64,000 nt of DNA from NCBI RefSeq assembly GCF_022180385.2, contig NZ_BQME02000002.1:620001-684000 (forward strand), read 5' to 3'. The notes beneath the pieces are model-generated. The model searched no databases. It saw nothing but the letters and a program-made list of their open reading frames with translations, and was not told where the DNA came from. Origin of the DNA: Paenibacillus sp. L3-i20. Its GTDB lineage: Bacteria; Bacillota; Bacilli; Paenibacillales; Paenibacillaceae. Position numbers and translations under genes: made by a program. Shown piece after piece: positions 1-7,972 of the stretch; positions within the stretch are counted from its first letter, which is position 1; every line of letters starts with the position of its first letter.

Positions 1-2
1 CA

Positions 3-167
3 TTGATCACATCTGCCTACTTCGTTATTTATATCTTTATAGCTGTCATTGAAGAAACATTGTTATTCGATTACCAAATGTTATATCCGATATTGTTATG
101 GTTTCTACTTCTTAACAGCGGGTTAATGCTACTAACATTCGGAGAGAAAAAGAATCAAGCTGCTTAA
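3..167 (+). CDS. C-terminal end of a membrane protein (partial)
   Basis: Reading frame 3 is open from the window edge to a TAA at 165-167, giving about 54 residues. They are mostly hydrophobic (ITSAYFVIYIFIAVIEE, then MLYPILLWFLLLNSGLMLL) and end in a charged tail, GEKKNQAA. This looks like the last one or two membrane segments of an integral membrane protein whose start lies outside the window. The family cannot be named from this fragment. A hairpin follows the stop. Confidence 0.55.
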   Translation: MITSAYFVIYIFIAVIEETLLFDYQMLYPILLWFLLLNSGLMLLTFGEKKNQAA

Positions 168-182
168 AAAACGATATAGAAA

Positions 183-228
183 GGAGCATCTTAACTCGAA
201 TGATTTCCATTCGGCGAAGGATGCTTCT
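183..228 (+). terminator. Two-tiered hairpin, probable terminator of the upstream gene
   Basis: An outer stem (AGCATC at 185-190 with GATGCT at 220-225) encloses an inner stem (CGAATG at 197-202 with CATTCG at 208-213). Only a weak T-rich stretch follows. The hairpin covers the first codons of the longest version of the next reading frame, which argues that this gene starts at 302. Confidence 0.45.
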
Positions 229-301
229 ATTTGTATTGCGCAGATGTTATCGTCTATGTCAAAATGTAGGTAGTCAATTTAATAAGAATAGAGGTAAGCC
301 G

Positions 302-1045
302 TTGAAATTCAGACCATGTATCGATCTTCATGACGGGAAAGTAAAACAAATCGTTGGAGAAACACTAAATGACGCAATTATTGAAAATTTTGTTTCTACC
401 TATGATTCAGCTTATTATGCTGAATTGTTCCAGAGAGATGGGCTAACAGGCGGTCATGTCATTATGCTCGGGTCTGGTAATGAAGATGCGGCATTACTTG
501 CATTGTCACACTATCCGAATGGTCTCCAACTAGGTGGAGGGATTACGGCGGATAATGCAGCCTATTATTTGAAGCATGGCGCTTCGCATGTTATTGTAAC
601 GTCTTATATATTCAGGGATGGTCGATTAAATGAAGAAAACCTATCTAACATTGTGAACGAAGTAGGCAAGGATCGACTCGTTATTGATTTAAGCTGCAAG
701 GAGAAAGATGGGAAATGGTTCGTTGTCACCAATCAATGGAAGCAATTTAGCGAATTCGAAGTAAATGAAGCAAACATTCGTTATCTCGAAAGTTATTGTG
801 ATGAGTTTCTTGTACATGCGGTAGATGTAGAAGGGAAACAAAGCGGCGTTCAGCAAAGTCTAGTTCGTGATTTAGCCAAGTGGACCAACATTCCGACTAC
901 TTATGCTGGTGGGGCGAGATCGCTAGAAGATATGGAATTATTCCGTACACTGTCTAACGGCAAACTTGATCTAACCATTGGCAGTGCACTCGATATATTT
1001 GGCGGAAATCTCTCTTACACTGATGTTGTGAAATATAGTAAATAA
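302..1045 (+). CDS. hisA: Phosphoribosylformimino-AICAR ribotide isomerase, eukaryotic (HIS6) type
   Basis: HisA performs the Amadori isomerisation of ProFAR to PRFAR in histidine biosynthesis, in the cytoplasm, on a TIM barrel. The 247-residue protein reads like yeast HIS6 rather than bacterial HisA. It has CIDLHDGKVKQIVG near the N-terminus, then SYYAELF-like DSAYYAELFQRDG, LQLGGGI, HVIVTSYIF, RLVIDLSC, EFLVHAVDVEG, TYAGGA and LTIGSALDIFGG. Length is close to the roughly 260 residues of HIS6. I chose the TTG at 302 because AGAGG lies 8 bases upstream and homology begins there; an upstream start at 200 would run through a hairpin. No other his genes are adjacent, but the next gene is an inositol-monophosphatase-family protein, a family that includes histidinol-phosphatases. 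The eukaryotic-like sequence suggests old lateral transfer or a rare bacterial lineage of this subfamily. Confidence 0.85.
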   Translation: MKFRPCIDLHDGKVKQIVGETLNDAIIENFVSTYDSAYYAELFQRDGLTGGHVIMLGSGNEDAALLALSHYPNGLQLGGGITADNAAYYLKHGASHVIVTSYIFRDGRLNEENLSNIVNEVGKDRLVIDLSCKEKDGKWFVVTNQWKQFSEFEVNEANIRYLESYCDEFLVHAVDVEGKQSGVQQSLVRDLAKWTNIPTTYAGGARSLEDMELFRTLSNGKLDLTIGSALDIFGGNLSYTDVVKYSK

Positions 1046-1100
1046 ATCGATGTAATCAGTCTAGTCAATTCTAAAACCATAAGATGAAGGTGGGAACTCC

Positions 1101-1895
1101 ATGCTTGGATTGGCGATGGAAGTAGCTATTGCGGCTGCTTATGAGGCGGGAAGATTAACGAAAGAGAAATTCGGAAATTTAACGCATGTCGAGGAAAAAG
1201 ATGATCATGGTGATATGGTGACTGAAGCCGATCACCTAGCTGAAGCAATTATTTTGGCGAAGATTAGAAACGTATTTCCAGAACATCGCATTCGATCTGA
1301 AGAATTTGGAGAGAATGAAAATCAAAGCGAATGGTTATGGCTGGTTGATCCTTTAGATGGTACAAATAATTTTGCGATAGGTTTGCCGCTGTTTGGTATA
1401 TCGATTACACTGATGCATCATCTCGTCCCAGTACTTGCGGTCATTTATGAACCGATAACTGATCGACTGTACACAGCGACTTCGGGTGGCGGTGTTACAT
1501 GTAATCAACGTCCGATAACGATGGAACCTGGTGGCGCCTTTACAAAAGCAAGAGTGGGCTGGATACAAGGTCATGCTGTTCAGAATGAGGAAATAGCGGT
1601 TAGGCTGCGGCATCATATTGATGTGAACACAAGAAGAATGATGCGATTATGGGCACCAACGTTGCAATGGACGATGCTTGCTAGAGGAGATCTCGATGGT
1701 ATTATCGTCTACAATTCAGAAGGTGAAGATTTGTATTCAGGACTTCTCATGGCTCAGGAAGCGGGAGGATCTGTTATCGATTTTAATGGAAACCCGTTTA
1801 CTGTTGCAAGAAAGCAGCCTTATTTAATTGCATGTCATCCAAGGCATCAAGCATATTTTCTTGACATGGTACATCAAGTGATGCGCAAGTTGTAG
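1101..1895 (+). CDS. Inositol monophosphatase family phosphatase
   Basis: This is a 264-residue Mg-dependent phosphatase of the IMPase/FIG superfamily. Motifs in order: GDMVTEAD (about residues 37-44), a metal-binding EE pair (about 67-68), WLVDPLDGTNNF (about 79-90, the signature) and EDLYSGLLMAQEAGG near 208-222. The last replaces the usual WDxAAG; the metal-binding Asp is kept but the Trp is Glu. Family members act on inositol phosphate, histidinol phosphate, PAP or sugar phosphates, and the sequence does not decide between them. It follows the HisA gene by 55 bases on the same strand, so a histidinol-phosphatase (HisN-like) role is a reasonable guess and no more. The ATG at 1101 has AAGGTGGG upstream. 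Confidence 0.8.
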   Translation: MLGLAMEVAIAAAYEAGRLTKEKFGNLTHVEEKDDHGDMVTEADHLAEAIILAKIRNVFPEHRIRSEEFGENENQSEWLWLVDPLDGTNNFAIGLPLFGISITLMHHLVPVLAVIYEPITDRLYTATSGGGVTCNQRPITMEPGGAFTKARVGWIQGHAVQNEEIAVRLRHHIDVNTRRMMRLWAPTLQWTMLARGDLDGIIVYNSEGEDLYSGLLMAQEAGGSVIDFNGNPFTVARKQPYLIACHPRHQAYFLDMVHQVMRKL

Positions 1896-1930
1896 TGTAC
1901 TATTTTCGAAGATAGAAGGGATATATAGTT

Positions 1931-2449
1931 ATGGAGCTGTTGAAAGAAATATACGAACGAGATCTCCATCTAAGCGAACGCGACAGCAGCTCTCGCAGGC
2001 ATGGCAACAGATTTTGGTTCAGTCGCGCTGTTAGAGGCATTATATTTAACGAAAAATATGAGCTTGCTCTTATTCATATGCATAGCGATCAATATTATAA
2101 GCTTCCTGGTGGTGGAATAGAGGCAGGGGAAGAGATGGAAGCTGCTCTTCATCGAGAAGCGTTAGAAGAGATGGGTGCAACCGTCGAACTGACAGATGAA
2201 GTTGGCCTCATTATCGAATATAGAGATGAGCAAGAAATGATGCAGTTCTCATATTGTTACATAGCTACACTATCAGGTGATTTAAAAGCAACTTCTTTAA
2301 CAGATGAGGAGCAAGCTGGTGGATTATCGTTAGGTTGGGTATCTCTTAAGGAAGCAATAGGCATAATGGAACGAAACATACCACGAACTTACGTAGGTAA
2401 GTTCATTCAAGAACGTGACTTATACTTCTTGAAGCAACTAAATCGATAA
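1931..2449 (+). CDS. Nudix hydrolase
   Basis: This 172-residue protein has a complete Nudix box (GX5EX7REUXEEXGU) starting at GGGIEAGEE and continuing through REALEEMGA, about residues 60-83. The Glu residues expected to bind Mg are present. Nudix enzymes cleave nucleoside diphosphates linked to another moiety, and the substrate cannot be predicted here. It lies 35 bases after the IMPase-family gene and 14 bases before the ZIP transporter, so the three may be cotranscribed. The ATG at 1931 has GAAGGGA upstream. Confidence 0.85.
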   Translation: MELLKEIYERDLHLSERDSSSRRHGNRFWFSRAVRGIIFNEKYELALIHMHSDQYYKLPGGGIEAGEEMEAALHREALEEMGATVELTDEVGLIIEYRDEQEMMQFSYCYIATLSGDLKATSLTDEEQAGGLSLGWVSLKEAIGIMERNIPRTYVGKFIQERDLYFLKQLNR

Positions 2450-2463
2450 GGAGCGAAACCATT

Positions 2464-3195
2464 ATGACAGCTGCGCTACTTGGTAGCTTTATCTCTGCAA
2501 TGGCAACTGTACTTGGTGCTGTACCGCTGTTATTCGTTCGTTCGCTCTCAGAGAAGTGGAAGGATATACTTATTGCTTTTACCGCGGGAATTATGGTATC
2601 GACATCAACTTTTGGTCTCCTGCCGCAAGCACTTAAAGAATCAGGTTTAATTCCGTTAACAATTGGCTTTATTATTGGAGTCGTCGTACTTGATTTACTA
2701 GAGAAAAATATTCCGCATATTGATGTTGAGCAGAAGCGGGGTATTAGCTCATTTGATTCTAAGTCATTGCTCGTTATCTTCGCCTTATTTATCCATAACA
2801 TTCCCGAAGGTCTTAGTACGGGCTTTAGTTATGCAAGCACAAGTGAAGGGCTCGGTTCAATGGTTGCAATCGCAATTGGTGCGCAAAACATACCTGAAGG
2901 TCTTGTACTTGCGATATTCCTTACGCAATCAAAGGTCAGTAAGCTCAAACTAATGCTTATTGTCATTGCGACTGGACTTATGGAAGTTGTGTCGGCCATT
3001 GTTGGTTATTTTGCAGCGAGCTCTATAGAATGGCTTATTGGTTATGGATTAGCCTTTGCATCTGGTGCAATGTTGTTCATCGTATATAAGGAACTTATAC
3101 CAGAGACTCATAGTCATGGCTATGAACGACCTGCAACTTACTCCTTTATCTTCGGACTTCTTATTATGATCTATATAAGTTATTTCTTTGGTTAG
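2464..3195 (+). CDS. ZIP family divalent metal transporter
   Basis: A 243-residue polytopic membrane protein with the ZIP signatures HNIPEGLSTG (about residues 112-121) and QNIPEGLVLA (about 143-152), whose His and Glu residues form the binuclear metal site. About eight hydrophobic segments are visible, with a His-containing loop (ETHSHGYE) before the last. The family imports Zn or other divalent cations; it is closest in style to GufA/ZupT. The gene has AAGGAG upstream and is closed by a strong terminator at 3251-3276. Confidence 0.85.
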   Translation: MTAALLGSFISAMATVLGAVPLLFVRSLSEKWKDILIAFTAGIMVSTSTFGLLPQALKESGLIPLTIGFIIGVVVLDLLEKNIPHIDVEQKRGISSFDSKSLLVIFALFIHNIPEGLSTGFSYASTSEGLGSMVAIAIGAQNIPEGLVLAIFLTQSKVSKLKLMLIVIATGLMEVVSAIVGYFAASSIEWLIGYGLAFASGAMLFIVYKELIPETHSHGYERPATYSFIFGLLIMIYISYFFG

Positions 3196-3217
3196 AAATA
3201 AACGTTAGGACGTTTGC

Positions 3218-3457
3218 TTAGATAAGTGTACGATTTGCTTGTTGAGGTTTGGCGGCGGGATTCCCGTCGCCTTTTTGTTTGCATTCATCGCTTTCCCGAA
3301 ATTTCCGTACTGGATTAAGAAGTGAAAGTAGTACTGAAATAGCAGTTTTTCTGTTAGTGTTATCTTCTTCAATAAAATCCCCTCGACGTTCTTGGCTTTC
3401 CCATTCAGCTTCTTTTTGTTTTCTTAACTGCTCTGGTACATATTCATTCCAATCCAT
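3218..3457 (-). CDS. Small hypothetical protein
   Basis: A 79-residue charged protein starting MDWNEYVPEQLRKQ, with an acidic/basic N-terminal half, a short hydrophobic stretch (TAISVLLSLL) and a Lys/Gln-rich tail. The start chosen is the second ATG (3457), since GGGAG lies about 9 bases upstream; the first ATG (3466) has no spacing from that site. No family was recognised. The + strand terminator of the ZIP gene overlaps its last codons, which weakens the case. It is convergent with the ZIP gene and divergent from the SgrR-like gene. Confidence 0.45.
   Translation of the reverse strand: MDWNEYVPEQLRKQKEAEWESQERRGDFIEEDNTNRKTAISVLLSLLNPVRKFRESDECKQKGDGNPAAKPQQANRTLI
3251..3276 (+). terminator. 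Intrinsic terminator after the ZIP gene
   Basis: GGCGGCGGGA pairs with TCCCGTCGCC (one G-U pair), followed by TTTTT. It is oriented for the + strand and lies inside the 3' end of the small reading frame on the opposite strand. Confidence 0.75.
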
Positions 3458-3616
3458 TTGCTTCATCTCCCGCTTTTTCTATTTGTGTTTGTTGTTAAGC
3501 AATTAAATTCTTCTTCTTGGCTTTATTATGTACTCGCTAAAAGGGGATAAAAAGAGTATAATCTGAATCATTAATTTCCCCTTTTGTAAATATTTCCTCA
3601 ACCTGAAGGAGGAAGC

Positions 3617-5410
3617 GTGATGTTGAATGAAGAGCGGTATCTTATTTTGTATTCTAAAGTTGCTGAATCTGACGGAGAGGGTATACCTCTTGAAGTATCA
3701 TTGGAACAACTGTCGGAAGCATTGTTTTGTACACAGCGTAATGTAAAGCTTATCCTTCGCAAGCTCGAGGAAAATGGTCTTATTAAATGGAGTGCTGGAC
3801 GTGGACGCGGCAATCGGTCGAAAATAACTTTTTTGGCAAATAAGGATGAGAAACTGCTCCAACTCGCAGAGATGACCGCACTGAAAGGGGAATATAAGCA
3901 GGCATTTGAGTTTATTCAAATGTACGGTGATGGTACGTCCGTCAGACAACATTTTGTAGAATGGATGAATAGCCAATTTGGTTATAAAACGGTTCAAATA
4001 GATGATAGTGAAGCGGATATTTTAAGACTACCGGTATATAAGCCCCTTTTGACTTTAGATCCAAAGGAGTTGTATTACTCCTTTTGCGCACATATGGTTA
4101 AGCAGCTGTTTGATTGCCTCGTACAATATGATAGACAGTCGCAAAAAATTGTTCCTTCATTAGCTCATGCATGGGAATGTGATGCAAGCGGGAAGGAATG
4201 GTCATTCCATTTAAGAAGAGGCGTACTTTTCCATCATGGTAGGGAATTAGTTGCTGAAGATGTTATTTTTTCAATTGAACGTTTAAGAGGCAGTGCAGCA
4301 TCTGGTTGGTTTGTACGATCAATCTCATCGATTGAAAGTGAAAATTCGAGGTCGGTGACAATTAAGTTAGACAAACCAAATTGGTTATTTTTACGGTTTC
4401 TTTGCTCGTCGGGTCTTTCGATCATTCCGCATGAGTTGGTCAAACAAGATGAACGATTTTGGCAGCATCCAGTCGGTACAGGTCCATTCCGATTCGTTAG
4501 TTGGACGGTAGATCGCTTCAAGATGGAAGCTAATCCTCATTATTTTCAAGGGCGGGCGCATCTAGACGGTGTAGTAATCGTTACGATGCCAGAAGATACG
4601 CATATCTACACGAAGTCTTGGGAAAAGCTGCTTGTTGAGCGTGATGGTAAAGAAATACAGGTTGAAAAAAATTGGAACAATATGGAGTATTTAGACAATG
4701 GATGCAACCTTCTCACTTGGAATATGAGTAATGAAGGGCCAATTCAATCCCAATCCTTTCGTAAAGCGGTTGATCTCCTCATAGATCGTCGTTTTATGAC
4801 AGAAGAATTGACAGAACGTACAGAGTTTCCTGCATATGGTTTTTTTCCAAACAAAAATTCATATGTCGATGTTGGCTGCACTGATGAACACAAATATGAG
4901 AAAGCAATGCAACTTTTGTTAGAATCAGGATATTGTGGCGAAAAAATTGTAATTGCTACTTATGGGAAACATGTGCCGAGTGCTCTTTGGCTGGAGAAAG
5001 TGTTGACTGCTTATGGGATAAATGTGGAGATACAAGTGGAGACCTTTCTAAGTATACGAGAACCAGAAGTACTCAATCGAGTAGACTGTATCTTGTTTTG
5101 CAACATTTTTGCTGAGGATGAAGTTTGTATGATTGAGATGTTCGAGCAGAATGGCAATTTTATAAAGGAACATTTGGATAAGGAAATGAAAGTTTGGGTG
5201 AAGGAAAAAATTGATTCTGCCCTTATGTGCAAAGATCCGATTGATAGATGGAATGTGCTGATGGAAATTGAGATAAAGCTGCGCGAGGAAACACATCTGC
5301 TCTTTCTGACTCATACGAAGATGAACACCATTTATAATCCAAGCATTAAAGGAGTAAGTGTCAATTCGCTTGGCTGGGTTGATTTTAAAGATGTTTGGAT
5401 GGAGAAATAG
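3617..5410 (+). CDS. SgrR-like transcriptional regulator with solute-binding domain
   Basis: This 597-residue protein is probably a DNA-binding regulator that senses a small molecule through a fused binding-protein domain. Residues about 1-110 form a winged-helix SgrR-type N-terminal region (a helix-turn-helix around LSEALFCTQRNVKLILRKLEENG). Residues about 150-590 look like a family 5 extracellular solute-binding domain, with the recognisable GTGPFRF motif near residue 290, but there is no signal peptide, so it stays in the cytoplasm. The start is the GTG at 3617 or the ATG at 3620, behind AAGGAGG. SgrR-like proteins often sit beside an exporter they control; no transporter gene is adjacent here, so the target is unknown. 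Confidence 0.8.
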   Translation: MMLNEERYLILYSKVAESDGEGIPLEVSLEQLSEALFCTQRNVKLILRKLEENGLIKWSAGRGRGNRSKITFLANKDEKLLQLAEMTALKGEYKQAFEFIQMYGDGTSVRQHFVEWMNSQFGYKTVQIDDSEADILRLPVYKPLLTLDPKELYYSFCAHMVKQLFDCLVQYDRQSQKIVPSLAHAWECDASGKEWSFHLRRGVLFHHGRELVAEDVIFSIERLRGSAASGWFVRSISSIESENSRSVTIKLDKPNWLFLRFLCSSGLSIIPHELVKQDERFWQHPVGTGPFRFVSWTVDRFKMEANPHYFQGRAHLDGVVIVTMPEDTHIYTKSWEKLLVERDGKEIQVEKNWNNMEYLDNGCNLLTWNMSNEGPIQSQSFRKAVDLLIDRRFMTEELTERTEFPAYGFFPNKNSYVDVGCTDEHKYEKAMQLLLESGYCGEKIVIATYGKHVPSALWLEKVLTAYGINVEIQVETFLSIREPEVLNRVDCILFCNIFAEDEVCMIEMFEQNGNFIKEHLDKEMKVWVKEKIDSALMCKDPIDRWNVLMEIEIKLREETHLLFLTHTKMNTIYNPSIKGVSVNSLGWVDFKDVWMEK

Positions 5411-5430
5411 GTTAAAAGAGATAATAATTT

Positions 5431-5463
5431 GAAGATAAGTCTAATGGGCTTGTCTTCTTTTAT
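5431..5463 (+). terminator. Intrinsic terminator after the SgrR-like gene
   Basis: GAAGATAAG (5431-5439) pairs with CTTGTCTTC (5449-5457) with one G-U pair, followed by a T-rich tract. Confidence 0.65.
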
Positions 5464-5588
5464 TTGGTTAAACGTCAGAAACTCAAAACTATCAATTGAT
5501 CAATTATATAAAAAGTAATAAAATTGGAATATATTATAAAAAATGAGATTGGCGATTGATTCAACAATACATGATGGAGGTAGTGATA

Positions 5589-5948
5589 ATGAACTTTCAC
5601 TTGGAACAACTTAAGGAATCGGTGTTAAATGGTGAAAGCTCTTATCTTGAATTTCTGCGAGTGCCAACGATGAGCGCAGGTTTATATCGACTAGCAGCAG
5701 GTGAGCTAGATAAGCAGCTGCCTCACACGGAGGATGAACTTTACTTTATCGTTCAAGGAGCGGGTCAGTTCAATCTCGGGGATCAGAACCAACATGTATC
5801 AAGTGGCAGCATTATTTTTGTTGAAGCGAATGTGGAGCATCGTTTTCATTCTATTACGGAAGAGTTGTTTATTTTTGTTTTATTCGCACCAGCTGAATAT
5901 AGTAACCGTACACATGTCGATTTAACAGGTCAATTAGAGTTGAAGTAG
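5589..5948 (+). CDS. Cupin domain protein
   Basis: A 119-residue single-domain cupin. The first cupin motif is degenerate (LPHTEDELYFIVQGAGQFNLG) and the second reads ANVEHRFHSI. Histidine and glutamate ligands typical of a metal-binding cupin are present (H and E of PHTEDE, H of EHRFH). The substrate is unknown. The ATG at 5589 is preferred because GGAGG lies 8 bases upstream; a longer frame from 5556 has no such site. Immediately downstream lies a fragment of an acetyltransferase gene. Confidence 0.75.
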   Translation: MNFHLEQLKESVLNGESSYLEFLRVPTMSAGLYRLAAGELDKQLPHTEDELYFIVQGAGQFNLGDQNQHVSSGSIIFVEANVEHRFHSITEELFIFVLFAPAEYSNRTHVDLTGQLELK

Positions 5949-5952
5949 TTTG

Positions 5953-6072
5953 TTAGAAAAGGGGGATAAACAGCTTGTATTGAATGTTTTTAGCAATAAT
6001 GAGCGTGCGGTCAATTTCTATAAGCATCTCAATTATGAAGTTGAAGTGCTGAAGATGATAAAGGAATTATAG
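5953..6072 (+). pseudogene. GNAT acetyltransferase remnant (C-terminal fragment)
   Basis: In a frame different from the cupin gene, codons from 5953 read LEKGDKQLVLNVFSNNERAV and then NFYKHLNY up to a TAG at 6070-6072. This is the C-terminal part of a GNAT N-acetyltransferase (the typical 'NxRAxxFYxxxGF' acetyl-CoA-binding end). The N-terminal two thirds are missing and there is no proper start, so this looks like a deletion relic joined to the end of the cupin gene. Confidence 0.7.
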
Positions 6073-6086
6073 TGAGGAGATTTTAC

Positions 6087-7262
6087 ATGGTTAAAGATCG
6101 TATTGATCAAATGGATTCAATCCGCGGTTTGGCAGCAATTGCAGTAGTTTTTTGTCACTTCTATTCGGTGGAAATAAACCCGTACTTATCTAGTCTTTTA
6201 TTCAAATATTCGCCATTCACATTTTTAATAAATGGACATGGTTCTGTAATCATGTTCTTTTTACTGAGTGGATTTGTACTTATGTTGCCTTTTTTAAAAG
6301 GAGCGCAAACAACTTATAAAACCTTTTTAGTTAAACGTATATTGAGGATTTACATTCCATTTTGGATAGCAATGCTGTTTGCTTTTTTAATGTATGCGCT
6401 ACTTTCTGCAAAGAAAGTTTCCGGATTAAGTGAATGGTTTTATAATTCCTGGAATGGTTCTATTACTCTTAAGTCGATAGTTGAAAACCTTTTTTTAATC
6501 GGAAACTTTAATTCTAATTTGTATAATAACGCAATATGGTCGTTAATTCATGAAATGCGAATCTCGCTCATATTCCCATTTATAGCCTTTATTGTTATTA
6601 AGCTTAGCTGGAAAAAAGTTTTAAGTATTGCCCTTTCATTATCTGTAATTAGTGGAACAACACATGTATTCTCATTCGATGTAAGCTATGGATATCACAC
6701 CGGATTTGTAGACACGTTTCATTATGCATCCATATTTTTGATAGGTGGTTTACTGGCAAAGCATAGAGGTGAAATAGTGAATTGGTTTGCTCAATCCTCA
6801 ACAAAATACAAATGGGTTATCGTTGCAGCGGCTTATGTACTCTTTACTTATGCCGGATTTGCAATGGCTGTAGGCAATCTTTTAGGGCTATATAGCTATA
6901 GCGAAATTTTGGCAGATTACACAGCGACTGCAGGAGCTTCGCTCATTATTGTAGTCGCATTAGGTTCGGCGAAGGTTGCAACCATACTTAGTAAACCTGT
7001 GTTTAAATTTTTTGGTAATATCTCATACAGTTTATACTTATATCACTTGATTGTTTTGTACAGCTTCGTTTATTTATTGCACGGAATAGTACCGATGAGC
7101 ATTATTTACGTAATCACTTTCTTATTAACTGTACTAATATCTGTTTTATCTTATAAATACATAGAAATTCCAACAATAAAACTCGGCAAAAAAATGACGA
7201 TGAAGGAGCAACCATTAACATTCCGTAAGGAGGCAGTAACGAAACCAGTAATGAAACTGTAA
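6087..7262 (+). CDS. Acyltransferase 3 family membrane protein
   Basis: A 391-residue integral membrane protein of the acyltransferase_3 (OafA/NodX) family. The N-terminus has the family pattern MDSIRGLAAIAVVFCHF, with the catalytic-type His of the first segment, and a second motif RILRIYIPFW around residue 97. About ten hydrophobic segments follow. Family members O-acylate exopolysaccharide, peptidoglycan or other envelope sugars. The ATG at 6087 is preferred over the GTG at 6072 because GAGGAG lies just upstream of it. The C-terminal tail is basic and cytoplasmic. The acceptor cannot be predicted from the neighbours. Confidence 0.85.
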   Translation: MVKDRIDQMDSIRGLAAIAVVFCHFYSVEINPYLSSLLFKYSPFTFLINGHGSVIMFFLLSGFVLMLPFLKGAQTTYKTFLVKRILRIYIPFWIAMLFAFLMYALLSAKKVSGLSEWFYNSWNGSITLKSIVENLFLIGNFNSNLYNNAIWSLIHEMRISLIFPFIAFIVIKLSWKKVLSIALSLSVISGTTHVFSFDVSYGYHTGFVDTFHYASIFLIGGLLAKHRGEIVNWFAQSSTKYKWVIVAAAYVLFTYAGFAMAVGNLLGLYSYSEILADYTATAGASLIIVVALGSAKVATILSKPVFKFFGNISYSLYLYHLIVLYSFVYLLHGIVPMSIIYVITFLLTVLISVLSYKYIEIPTIKLGKKMTMKEQPLTFRKEAVTKPVMKL

Positions 7263-7278
7263 ATGATGTAGAAATGGG

Positions 7279-7309
7279 TTGACAAAAAAATAGTTAGGAG
7301 CCATACTAT
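7279..7309 (+). promoter_or_regulatory. Promoter and MarR-type operator before marR
   Basis: TTGACA (7279-7284) is followed after 17 bases by CATACT (7302-7307). Between and overlapping them is an imperfect palindrome (7290-7309, ATAGTTAGG-ag-CCATACTAT) that matches the better palindrome at 7911-7934. This arrangement suggests that the MarR protein represses its own gene. The start codon is only 6 bases after the -10, so this transcript could be leaderless. Confidence 0.6.
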
Positions 7310-7313
7310 ATAT

Positions 7314-7850
7314 ATGACTAATGAAAATAAAGTAATAAATGACAAGGATGCAGTGCCTACTCTTGAACAATCTAAGCGCCAGATTGAACGTTACAACCTA
7401 GACGTAGATGCGCAGGCTGTGCTCGTTGCGTCCAGATTGATGGCAGCTGGTGCGAAGCTTGGACATGCAGCTGAAATTCATTTCTCCAGATTCGGTTTAT
7501 CAACGGGAAGATATCGTTTATTAGCTGACCTTGAAGATAACGAAGGAGAAGTGTTGCCGTCACAACTAGCGGAACATCTAGATGTTACACGCGCAACAGT
7601 TACTGGTCTTATCGACATTCTTGAACGAGATGGGCTTGTTTCTCGGCGGTTGAGTTCGGTTGATGGGAGACAGAAAGCTGTCATTCTGACCGAACTCGGA
7701 AGGAATAAGCTAAGAGATATGGCTCAAGACCATTTTGCTCGATTGGAAACGATGGTTAGTTCACTCAGTATTGAGGAGCGGGCTGTATTTCTAAATCTGC
7801 TTGGGCGAATTACTCAAGGTATTCCAGCACTTACGGACGAAACAAGGTAA
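7314..7850 (+). CDS. MarR family transcriptional regulator
   Basis: A 178-residue winged-helix regulator. An N-terminal extension of about 40 residues precedes the MarR fold. The recognition helix region reads LAEHLDVTRATVTGLIDILERDG (quoted in parts: LAEHLDVTRATVT, then LIDILERDG), and the wing has SSVDGRQKAV, the classic DxR motif of the family. MarR proteins are dimeric repressors released by phenolic or oxidative ligands. Palindromes in its own promoter and again before the next gene (7973) imply control of itself and of the membrane protein and NmrA-like genes. No ligand can be inferred. Confidence 0.88.
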   Translation: MTNENKVINDKDAVPTLEQSKRQIERYNLDVDAQAVLVASRLMAAGAKLGHAAEIHFSRFGLSTGRYRLLADLEDNEGEVLPSQLAEHLDVTRATVTGLIDILERDGLVSRRLSSVDGRQKAVILTELGRNKLRDMAQDHFARLETMVSSLSIEERAVFLNLLGRITQGIPALTDETR

Positions 7851-7880
7851 CAAAGTTATAAAATTCGTTAGGAGTAAATG

Positions 7881-7905
7881 GGCTAGTCCAGCTAGCCTAT
7901 TTTTA
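7881..7905 (+). terminator. Intrinsic terminator after marR
   Basis: GGCTAG (7881-7886) pairs with CTAGCC (7892-7897), followed by TATTTTT. Confidence 0.6.
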
Positions 7906-7910
7906 CAACT

Positions 7911-7934
7911 ATATAGTTAGGTCCCTAATTATAT
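7911..7934 (+). promoter_or_regulatory. Predicted MarR operator before the 7973 gene
   Basis: ATATAGTTAGG and CCTAATTATAT flank a TC centre; 10 of 11 arm positions are complementary. The ATAGTTAGG half also occurs in the marR promoter (7290-7298), so both are likely sites for the regulator encoded at 7314. Confidence 0.65.
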
Positions 7935-7972
7935 GGACCTGACCAAACTATTATAGAAAGGAGGACTAGCAT

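Noticed and set aside
200..301. N-terminal extension of HisA from an ATG at 200
   Set aside because: It runs through a hairpin, lacks homology, and a TTG at 302 with AGAGG fits the family start.
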